From CAG-791 sp963596015 (GTDB lineage Bacteria; Bacillota; Clostridia; Lachnospirales; Lachnospiraceae), in NCBI GenBank assembly GCA_963596015.1, contig CAVBJS010000098.1, positions 1-5,535 on the forward strand: 5,535 bases of DNA, in the 5' to 3' direction. The position numbers were made by a program, and so were the translations under genes. The notes under the pieces are model-generated. The model saw only the letters and a list, made by a program, of their open reading frames with translations, ran no database searches and was not told where the DNA came from. The first letter of the stretch is position 1, and each line of letters starts with the position of its first letter. This document shows positions 1 to 4,448 of the stretch, piece by piece.

Positions 1-181
1 AAGCCGACAATGTAAATTGTTAGGAATGCAGTAGTGGTAGAAGCAAGAAGCAAGCAAGCTTCAGCTTGGTTGTAGTTCACAGAGGATAGAAGAGTAACGA
101 TAACAGGAGAGTTTGCGAGGATGCATTCTCGGATGGAGTATGGCGCTGAACCGGATCGGTTTGGCGCCCCTTTTGGTGAAT
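1..181 (+). other. Leader region upstream of the MATE gene
   Basis: No complete gene is visible here. Positions 51-59 and 64-72 form a nine-pair hairpin with one G-G mismatch and a four-base loop (TTCA). It has no following T-run, so it is not a standard terminator. A good ribosome site, AGGAGA, lies at 105-110. Its best-spaced start codon is the ATG at 121, which is not in the frame of the MATE protein. I could not find a convincing -35/-10 pair, so the promoter probably lies here unrecognised or to the left of the window. Confidence 0.35.
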
Positions 182-1552
182 ATGGGAAAGACAGGAATCA
201 GAAAAAGAGACAACAGCAACTTTTATCATCAATTGCTGATCATAGTGCTGCCGATGACACTGCAGAATCTGATCAGCGCAGCGGTGAATTCGGCGGACGT
301 GATCATGCTGGGGTATGTGAGCCAGACGGCTATTTCGGCGGTATCTCTGGCCAATCAGGTACAGTTTATTCTCTACCTGTTTTACACGGGGCTGTCCTCC
401 GGTATTGTGGTGATGGCGGCCCAGTATTGGGGAAAAGGGGATAAAAAGACCATCGAGATCCTGCTGGGAATGGGCATCAAATTTTCCCTGGCGGTATCCC
501 TTGTTTTTACCCTGGCGGCGGTGTTGATGCCGGGAGCCCTCATGCGGATCTATACCAATGATCCGGAACTGATCGCCACGGGAGAGGTATATCTGCGGGT
601 GGTAGGCTGGTCCTATCTGCTTATGGGCGTTTCCCAGGTATATGAATGCATCATCAAGAGTATCGAGCGGGTGCGGACGGCTACCGCTATGGCTGCGACG
701 GCGCTGTGCGTCAATATCTTTATGAATTCGGTGTTTATCTTCGGACTTTTCGGTGCGCCCAGAATGGGGGTATTGGGAACCGCCATCGGCACCTTGATCG
801 CCAGAAGCATAGAACTGCTGATCTGCATCGTGGATGCCATGCACCAGAAGGATTTTCAGATAGACAGGAAGCTTTTTAAGGCCTGGAACAGAACGCTTTT
901 ATCGGATTTTAGGAAATATTCCCTGCCGGCCCTGGGCAATGAGTTCCTGTGGGGCGCCGGATTTTCTGCCTATACGGTTGTACTGGGACATATGGGAACG
1001 GATATTGTGGCGGCCAACTCCATTGTTTCCGCTGCCAGAGACCTGTGCAGCGTGTTTGTATTCGGCGTCTCCTACGGGGCGGCCATCGTCATCGGCAAGG
1101 AGATCGGTGCCGGTCACATGGACCTGGTAAAAGACCATTCCCGGAGGATATTGTGGATAACCTTCTGGTCCTGCCTGGTGGCCGGTGGATTGATCGTGGC
1201 GATCAAGCCGATCATCCTGGCGTTTACTTCTCTTTCGGCTGTGGCCCAGGGCTATCTGAGCATCATGCTGTATATCAACTGTGTCTGCGTTCTGGGACAG
1301 GGACTGAATACCACCATGATCTGCGGCCTGTTCCGGGCCGGAGGGGATGCCCGCTACGGTCTGATCATGGACACCATAGCCATGTGGGTGGTCTTCGTGC
1401 CGCTGGCTTTTCTGGCGGCCTTTTTCTGGAAGTTTCCGCCGATGGTGGTATATCTGATGACTTGCTGCGATGAAATGTTCAAGATGCCCTTTAACTTTAT
1501 TCATTATAAGAAGGGAAAGTGGTTGAAGAACATTACCCGGGATACCATCTGA
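182..1552 (+). CDS. MATE family efflux transporter
   Basis: This is an inner-membrane antiporter of the multidrug and toxic compound extrusion family, which exports cationic drugs or metabolites in exchange for Na+ or H+; the substrate cannot be read from sequence. From the ATG at 182 the protein has 456 residues, the usual MATE size. It opens with a short polar tail, then NFYHQLLIIVLPMTLQNL and NSADVIMLG (around residue 39), typical of helix 1 in this family. A second lobe begins near LPALGNEFLW (248-257), and GLFRAGGDARYG (382-393) matches the conserved segment of the C-terminal lobe. About twelve hydrophobic spans are visible. The start is uncertain: in-frame TTG 113 and ATG 140 would add 23 or 14 residues, and none of the three has a well-spaced ribosome site. 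ATG 182 was chosen for length and family fit. The gene stands alone, with a bidirectional terminator about 80 bases past its stop. Confidence 0.93.
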   Translation: MGKTGIRKRDNSNFYHQLLIIVLPMTLQNLISAAVNSADVIMLGYVSQTAISAVSLANQVQFILYLFYTGLSSGIVVMAAQYWGKGDKKTIEILLGMGIKFSLAVSLVFTLAAVLMPGALMRIYTNDPELIATGEVYLRVVGWSYLLMGVSQVYECIIKSIERVRTATAMAATALCVNIFMNSVFIFGLFGAPRMGVLGTAIGTLIARSIELLICIVDAMHQKDFQIDRKLFKAWNRTLLSDFRKYSLPALGNEFLWGAGFSAYTVVLGHMGTDIVAANSIVSAARDLCSVFVFGVSYGAAIVIGKEIGAGHMDLVKDHSRRILWITFWSCLVAGGLIVAIKPIILAFTSLSAVAQGYLSIMLYINCVCVLGQGLNTTMICGLFRAGGDARYGLIMDTIAMWVVFVPLAFLAAFFWKFPPMVVYLMTCCDEMFKMPFNFIHYKKGKWLKNITRDTI

Positions 1553-1633
1553 GAAATAGAAAGAAGCCACACCTGTTCTACTGCATCCCGGTTTTCCCAC
1601 GGATGATCGCGGCTTGCGCAGACAGGATAAAAG

Positions 1634-1685
1634 AAAGCTGTTTCGTGTAACCTGCAGAGCGCAGACACGAAACAGCTTTTCTGTT
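1634..1685. terminator. Bidirectional Rho-independent terminator
   Basis: A perfect 15-pair stem joins 1634-1648 (AAAGCTGTTTCGTGT) and 1665-1679. A further CTGC/GCAG stem (1652-1655 with 1661-1664) forms inside the loop. On the + strand the stem runs into TTTTCTGTT. On the - strand it runs into TTTCTTTTATCC. It therefore ends the MATE transcript from one side and the small - strand gene from the other. Confidence 0.9.
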
Positions 1686-1700
1686 CCAAACCGCTTGTGA

Positions 1701-1727
1701 TTTATCATAGACCATTTATCATAGACC
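1701..1727. repeat. 14-base tandem duplication
   Basis: TTTATCATAGACCA (1701-1714) is followed directly by TTTATCATAGACC (1715-1727). It lies between the stop of the small - strand gene and the shared terminator, so it would be in that transcript's 3' untranslated part. It looks like a simple slippage or duplication event; no function is visible. Confidence 0.8.
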
Positions 1728-1796
1728 TCTATCGCAGATCTTCCGGCAGCGTTTCCGGAGAAAATGCTTATCAGCGCGTTTATCCGGTATATGGGA

Positions 1797-1904
1797 TCAG
1801 CGTAGGTGCAGTCTGTCGGAATGATCTTTTGACTGGGGCGCAAGGGCCACATAAACACCGGCGACGACAATACTCAGAACAGCTACAATACTCACAACAA
1901 TCAT
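1797..1904 (-). CDS. 35-residue single-span membrane peptide (hypothetical)
   Basis: Reading the - strand from the ATG at 1904 to TGA at 1799-1797 gives MIVVSIVAVLSIVVAGVYVA (residues 1-20), then LAPQSKDHSDRLHLR. Residues 2-22 form one continuous hydrophobic span, followed by a short polar, charged tail. A good ribosome site, AAAGGAA, lies on the - strand at 1917-1911, six bases before the start. A strong terminator faces it downstream (1679-1634, T-rich on this strand). Ribosome site, membrane-like composition and own terminator together argue for a real gene. A weak promoter candidate lies upstream (TTGATG at 2033-2028, CATAAT at 2008-2003, spacing 19). I do not recognise a family. The shape (short span plus charged tail, structured leader) resembles small membrane regulators or type I toxin peptides, but this is only analogy. 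Confidence 0.6.
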   Translation of the reverse strand: MIVVSIVAVLSIVVAGVYVALAPQSKDHSDRLHLR

Positions 1905-1920
1905 TTTATATTCCTTTCTT

Positions 1921-1939
1921 GCCGCAGACCGTCTGCGGC
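1921..1939. repeat. Perfect inverted repeat in the leader of the small - strand gene
   Basis: GCCGCAG ACCGT CTGCGGC is a seven-pair GC-rich hairpin with a five-base loop (the symmetry itself runs nine bases each side). On the - strand it ends four bases before the ribosome site of the 35-residue peptide gene. It lacks a T-run on either strand, so it is not a terminator. It could stabilise the leader or affect access to the ribosome site. Confidence 0.75.
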
Positions 1940-1945
1940 ACGTGA

Positions 1946-1972
1946 GGAGAATTTCGTGAAGGTGAATTCTCC
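1946..1972. repeat. Inverted repeat GGAGAATT / AATTCTCC
   Basis: GGAGAATT (1946-1953) pairs with AATTCTCC (1965-1972) across an 11-base loop. It is the second hairpin in the leader of the small - strand gene. Just to the right on the + strand is TATAAT (1976-1981), but no fitting -35 element precedes it, so I do not call a promoter. Confidence 0.65.
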
Positions 1973-2049
1973 GGCTATAATCCGTTTTTTCTTTCTGGCC
2001 TTATTATGATGTACAATGTGTAAAATGCATCAAAAAGGCGTATTTCTGT

Positions 2050-2085
2050 TACAATGATCTATCTCGAATATCAGAAATCATTGTA
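2050..2085. promoter_or_regulatory. Inverted repeat upstream of the LuxR-type gene
   Basis: TACAATGAT (2050-2058) is the exact inverse of ATCATTGTA (2077-2085), with an 18-base loop. TTTC (2043-2046) and GAAA (2086-2089) could extend the stem past a three-base bulge. The loop contains one copy of a 13-base element that recurs at 2194-2206. It may be an operator or an RNA stem in the long leader of the regulator gene; the sequence does not decide which. Confidence 0.55.
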
Positions 2086-2206
2086 GAAAAAGGGGCGTAA
2101 TAGAACCGTAACAGCAACCGTAACAGTAACTGTAACAGCAACCGTAACAGCAATCGTAACAGCAACTGTAACAGCACAGGAAGTCGGCAGAATTATCTCG
2201 CATATC
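2060..2206 (+). repeat. Pair of 13-base direct repeats flanking the 12-base array
   Basis: TATCTCGAATATC (2060-2072) and TATCTCGCATATC (2194-2206) agree at 12 of 13 bases and lie 134 bases apart, one on each side of the tandem array. The second copy partly overlaps a small hairpin (TCTCGC 2196-2201 with GCGAGA 2210-2215). The first sits in the loop of the inverted repeat at 2050-2085. Paired sites of this sort are often regulator binding sites, but no protein can be assigned. Confidence 0.6.
2104..2175 (+). repeat. Six-copy tandem array of a 12-base repeat
   Basis: Six back-to-back units have consensus AACCGTAACAGC (2104-2115, 2116-2127, 2128-2139, 2140-2151, 2152-2163, 2164-2175). Differences are only C/T changes at unit positions 3, 4 and 12. 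Stop codons TAA and TAG (2098-2103) directly precede it in the frame that reads through the array. It also ends well before the likely start of the LuxR gene, so it appears non-coding. The inverse of its core, CTGTTAC, occurs at 2046-2052. It lies in the regulator's upstream region, where copy number could vary by slippage. Confidence 0.9.
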
Positions 2207-2280
2207 GTGGCGAGAAACGCGGCAGAAGGTGCAATAAATGCTATAACCGGAAACACTGGCATAGGATATAGCAGAAAAAT

Positions 2281-2286
2281 AGGAGA
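2281..2286 (+). promoter_or_regulatory. Ribosome binding site deciding the GTG start of the LuxR gene
   Basis: AGGAGA at 2281-2286 lies four bases before GTG 2291. An in-frame GTG at 2207 would lengthen the protein by 28 residues but has no purine-rich site before it. The extra residues have low-complexity, non-domain character. This favours the GTG at 2291. Confidence 0.8.
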
Positions 2287-2290
2287 AAAC

Positions 2291-3223
2291 GTGACAGCTG
2301 AAAACAAAGAGCAGAAAAAAGAGCACTTCTATACGGAAAGGGCCAGGCGACAGTTGGAGAGGAGCCGGCATTCCTATATGACCGTCCTTTGGGCGCCGGC
2401 CCATTTTGGCAAGCTGACCTTTGCCAGGGACTGCGCGGAGGCGCTGGAGAGGGAAGTGATGCTTTTTCCCTCCAGAGAAGATGAGCAGAAAAGAACGTGG
2501 GAACAGTTCCTGCGTTTTCTCTTCGAGGGGGACGTGCCGGCAGCAATGGAAGGCACCATGGAATTTTGCCTGAACCAGCGACAGCGCCGGATGATCCTGG
2601 AGCGGATGCAGGAAATCTGGAGAAAAAGGCGGCAGGAAGGAAAGCCGGGCATTGCCATTATCTTTGGCAGGATGGAAATGGTGGAGGAAAGCAATTTTTA
2701 CGAGTTCCTGTCCAAGATAGCGGCGGCGCCGGTGCCGGGGTGGCGATTCTTTTTCCTCTATAATGAAAGGGAAAATTACAGGCGGGATGAACAGAGCCGC
2801 CATTTTCTGGCGGATATAGCGGAGAAGTCCGGTGTATCGGTGGTAGTGGCAGAAGATCTGCGGCTTCATGCAGAGGATATTTATGACTATTTCCTGCTGC
2901 ACCGCATCTCGGTGACCATTGAGGCGGTGGTCTCCTTGCAGCGGCACAGCGACGGTGCCATCGGCGAGATCGCGCAGGTACTGCAGCTGCAGCTGCGGGG
3001 AAAAGCCGGCAATGTGCAGAAGCTGACCAAGCGGGAGCAGGAGATCGCTTCCATGGCCTCCCGGGGGCTGACCAATCGTGAAATCGCAGAGCGTTTGTAT
3101 ATCAGTGAGAACACGGTAAAGTCGGCCATGAAGAACATTTTCTTTAAAATGAAAATTGACAACAGACGAAAGCTGATCGGCAGTATGCATGCCGAAAACC
3201 CCAATGATTTCACGAATTCTTAA
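2291..3223 (+). CDS. LuxR-type transcriptional regulator with a degenerate MalT-like N-terminal region
   Basis: From GTG 2291 the protein has 310 residues. Residues 245-297 (LTKREQEIASMASRGLTNRE onwards, then ISENTVKSAMKNIFFKM) are a clear LuxR/GerE four-helix DNA-binding domain with the recognition helix near 272-287. The N-terminal part is not a receiver domain. Residues 33-43 (LWAPAHFGKLT) look like the Walker A loop of MalT-type regulators (APAGxGKT), but GKT has become GKL. The later IAIIFGRMEM (121-130) and WRFFFLYN (151-158) resemble the Walker B and following strand, without the acidic pair. At about a third of MalT length it also lacks a TPR sensor part. It is probably a cytoplasmic transcription factor that no longer hydrolyses ATP (inference). 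Its leader carries a tandem array and paired repeats, and the next gene on the same strand is the repeat-rich lipoprotein. The inducer and targets are unknown. Confidence 0.85.
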   Translation: MTAENKEQKKEHFYTERARRQLERSRHSYMTVLWAPAHFGKLTFARDCAEALEREVMLFPSREDEQKRTWEQFLRFLFEGDVPAAMEGTMEFCLNQRQRRMILERMQEIWRKRRQEGKPGIAIIFGRMEMVEESNFYEFLSKIAAAPVPGWRFFFLYNERENYRRDEQSRHFLADIAEKSGVSVVVAEDLRLHAEDIYDYFLLHRISVTIEAVVSLQRHSDGAIGEIAQVLQLQLRGKAGNVQKLTKREQEIASMASRGLTNREIAERLYISENTVKSAMKNIFFKMKIDNRRKLIGSMHAENPNDFTNS

Positions 3224-3233
3224 CAAATTGCAA

Positions 3234-3257
3234 CAAAAACCACCCGTAACGGGTGGT
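3234..3257 (-). terminator. Hairpin with terminator polarity on the - strand
   Basis: ACCACCCG (3239-3246) pairs with CGGGTGGT (3250-3257) across a three-base loop. On the + strand the stem is followed by ACAAAAAC, with no T-run. On the - strand it is followed by TTTTTGTTG, the usual terminator form. It sits 15 bases after the LuxR stop. It may still mark the 3' end of that transcript, but its polarity points to stopping transcription coming from the right. Confidence 0.6.
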
Positions 3258-3302
3258 ACAAAAACAAAAAGTCAGTGTTAATATACTTCTCGTATTCAAA
3301 CC

Positions 3303-3325
3303 TTGTTTACAATTTGTTCACAAAT
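3303..3325 (+). promoter_or_regulatory. Tandem operator-like palindromes before the lipoprotein gene
   Basis: TTGTTTACAA (3303-3312) and TTGTTCACAA (3314-3323) agree at 9 of 10 bases. Each is an inverted repeat (TTGT-NN-ACAA), and they are offset by 11 bases, about one helical turn. The second extends to a 14-base palindrome (3312-3325). They end two bases before the ribosome site AAGGAG (3328-3333). Position and spacing suit a dimeric repressor or activator bound on one DNA face. I cannot name the protein; the product of the LuxR gene next door is one candidate. Confidence 0.5.
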
Positions 3326-3343
3326 AGAAGGAGATTAGGTATT

Positions 3344-3643
3344 ATGAAGAAGAGAATCGTAGAAGCAATCGTTGTTTGCGCACTGGCATCCACTTTCCTG
3401 TTTGGTTGTGGTTCTTCCAGCTCCTCCGCAGAGGCATCCACTGAGGCAGCTACCGAGGAGACCACCGAGGAAGCAGCAGCTGAGGAGTCTACTGAGGAAG
3501 CAGCAGCTGAGGAGTCTACTGAGGAAGCAGCAGCTGAGGAGTCCACTGAGGAAGCAGCAGCTGAGGAGTCCACTGAGGAAGCAGCAGCTGAGGAGTCTAC
3601 CGAGGAAGCAGCAGCTGAGGCATCTACTACTGAGGCTGAGTAA
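3344..3643 (+). CDS. Small acidic repeat lipoprotein
   Basis: The 99-residue product starts at ATG 3344, ten bases after AAGGAG. Residues 1-21 are a lipoprotein signal: MKKR, a hydrophobic stretch, then LFGC with Cys22 as the lipidated residue, so the protein should be anchored on the outer face of the membrane. After GSSSSS the whole mature chain is Thr, Glu, Ala and Ser. Six copies of a nine-residue unit (consensus TEEAAAEES) cover residues 41-94, followed by TTEAE. There is no Lys, Arg or aromatic residue after the signal, so the chain is very acidic and likely disordered or helical. Similar Glu/Ala-rich linkers usually tether a folded domain in lipoproteins of this group, and no such domain follows here. 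Function is unknown; a surface spacer, cation-binding brush or a domain-less relic are possible. It is followed by a strong terminator. Confidence 0.85.
   Translation: MKKRIVEAIVVCALASTFLFGCGSSSSSAEASTEAATEETTEEAAAEESTEEAAAEESTEEAAAEESTEEAAAEESTEEAAAEESTEEAAAEASTTEAE
3464..3625 (+). repeat. Six tandem copies of a 27-base coding repeat
   Basis: Units begin at 3464, 3491, 3518, 3545, 3572 and 3599, each encoding TEEAAAEES (the last ends EAS). The copies are nearly identical in DNA. Changes are confined to third positions of the Thr and Ser codons, except in the last unit, where GAG has become GCA. This near identity indicates recent expansion or ongoing homogenisation. The length is a multiple of three, so copy number can change without breaking the frame. 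Confidence 0.95.
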
Positions 3644-3703
3644 TCAGAAGATCGGCGCACCTGCGCATTCTGACTTCAGATTTATCAAATAGCATCCAAG
3701 AGG

Positions 3704-3738
3704 GCAGTCGGCGGAGCAGATTCCGCCGGCTGCTTTTT
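3704..3738 (+). terminator. Rho-independent terminator after the lipoprotein gene
   Basis: GCAGTCGGCGGA (3704-3715) pairs with TCCGCCGGCTGC (3722-3733) over a six-base loop, with one T-G wobble in twelve pairs. TTTTT (3734-3738) follows. It cleanly separates the lipoprotein transcript from the promoter of the next gene. Confidence 0.93.
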
Positions 3739-3745
3739 CTGTTGA

Positions 3746-3775
3746 TTTACAGGGACTTCTTTCTTGTGTTAGAAT
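3746..3775 (+). promoter_or_regulatory. Sigma-A-type promoter with extended -10
   Basis: A -35 element TTTACA (3746-3751, five of six to TTGACA) is followed after 18 bases by TAGAAT (3770-3775, five of six to TATAAT), preceded by TGT, an extended -10. Transcription would start near 3782, giving a leader of about 100 bases before the DUF5684 gene. It comes directly after the terminator of the previous gene, which supports it. Confidence 0.7.
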
Positions 3776-3872
3776 GACTGTGTCTGACCTGATGGAGCGA
3801 GGGGCTTCGTCGTATAGCAGCTTCTCATGCAGAGTAGTGTATGCAGAGGCGGCAAGGGTACAGAACGGACAG

Positions 3873-3879
3873 AAAGGGG
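3873..3879 (+). promoter_or_regulatory. Ribosome binding site deciding the GTG start of the DUF5684 gene
   Basis: AAAGGGG ends six bases before GTG 3886. The upstream in-frame ATG at 3841 would add 15 charged residues and has no convincing ribosome site, so GTG 3886 is preferred. Confidence 0.65.
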
Positions 3880-3885
3880 ATAGTT

Positions 3886-4335
3886 GTGGTTACATTGACT
3901 TTTCTTTTGGCAACCATCGGAATGGTTGGTTTTATCGGCGCTGTAGTTGTTTGGATCCTGAGCGTTATCGGTTACTGGAAAGTATTTGAAAAGGCGGGCG
4001 TAGCGGGATGGAAGTGCTTCATTCCCTTCTATAATGAATATGTGGCTTATGGGATTTCCTGGAAGTCGTATTTCTTCCTGATCGTCCTGATCGCCAATTT
4101 TATCGTTAATCGTCTGAGTGGGCTGGAATCCCAGACCATCCTGCAGAGTACCATCGTAACGATCTTAGGATTGGTGACAATGGTGATCCAGATCATTTAC
4201 AGCATCCGGATGGCAAAGAGTTTTGGACACGGCATCGGCTTTGCGATAGGCTTGTTCTTTATTCCGGTTGTTTTCGTAATGATCCTTGGCTTTGGCTCTT
4301 CCACTTACCAGGGACAGCCGGATACATTGATCTAG
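3886..4335 (+). CDS. DUF5684-family integral membrane protein
   Basis: From GTG 3886 the product has 149 residues and about four membrane spans: roughly 5-29, 60-77, 88-107 and 117-136. The loop after span 1, YWKVFEKAGVAGWKCFIPFYNEYV (30-53), and the IRMAKSFGHGIGF plus ILGFGSSTYQG ends (107-119 and 133-143) are the signature of DUF5684, a family of small Firmicute/Actinobacterial membrane proteins of unknown function. Members are sometimes labelled signal-peptidase-like, but I see no Ser/Lys catalytic pair here. It has its own promoter (3746-3775) and is followed by a long hairpin and then the metal exporter on the same strand. The family call is confident. No role beyond a membrane location is supported. 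Confidence 0.85.
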   Translation: MVTLTFLLATIGMVGFIGAVVVWILSVIGYWKVFEKAGVAGWKCFIPFYNEYVAYGISWKSYFFLIVLIANFIVNRLSGLESQTILQSTIVTILGLVTMVIQIIYSIRMAKSFGHGIGFAIGLFFIPVVFVMILGFGSSTYQGQPDTLI

Positions 4336-4347
4336 GAGTGCATGACC

Positions 4348-4405
4348 GGTTATGGTTCACATTCCAGCCGGGCGGCGAGGCCTTTCGGAAGTGTGAACGG
4401 TAACC
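4348..4405 (+). other. Long imperfect hairpin between the DUF5684 and metal exporter genes
   Basis: The arms at 4348-4365 and 4387-4405 pair over 18 positions with one G-G mismatch, one T-G wobble and one bulged G. They enclose a 21-base GC-rich loop that can itself form a short GCC/GGC stem (4367-4369 with 4379-4381). No T-run follows, so it is not a standard terminator. It starts 12 bases after the DUF5684 stop and ends 43 bases before the exporter start. It may be an RNA processing or stability element, or a cis-regulator of the exporter. It does not look like the known yybP-ykoY manganese riboswitch. Confidence 0.65.
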
Positions 4406-4448
4406 ATGACTGCTTGAAATTAGAATAGGAATTAAAATAGGGATTGAA

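Noticed and set aside
899..1870. A 323-codon open frame on the - strand overlapping the MATE gene
   Set aside because: It is His/Gln/Arg-rich without a recognisable domain, crosses the strong terminator stem, and opposes a clear MATE gene. It is a composition shadow.
1976..1981. TATAAT as a + strand promoter for the LuxR-type gene
   Set aside because: There is no acceptable -35 element at 16-18 bases, and it would imply a leader of about 300 bases. Several TACAAT-like hexamers further right (2012, 2050) also lack -35 partners.
2104..2175. CRISPR array
   Set aside because: Units are only 12 bases and directly adjacent, with no spacers, and no cas gene is visible.
2078..3226. A 382-codon open frame on the - strand, antisense to the LuxR-type gene
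   Set aside because: The + strand frame has an unmistakable LuxR DNA-binding domain and a good ribosome site. The antisense translation is Arg/His/Pro-rich with no domain, and it merely runs through the 12-base array.
3307..3660. Ser/Ala/Val repeat protein on the - strand
   Set aside because: It is the antisense reading of the 27-base coding repeat. The + strand has the signal peptide, lipobox, ribosome site and terminator.
3774..3989. A 71-codon + strand frame beginning at ATG 3774
   Set aside because: Its start overlaps the -10 element of the promoter, it has no ribosome site, and it overlaps the DUF5684 gene in another frame.
4336..4448. yybP-ykoY manganese riboswitch before the exporter
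   Set aside because: The conserved loop sequences of that RNA are not present; only a simple long hairpin is seen.
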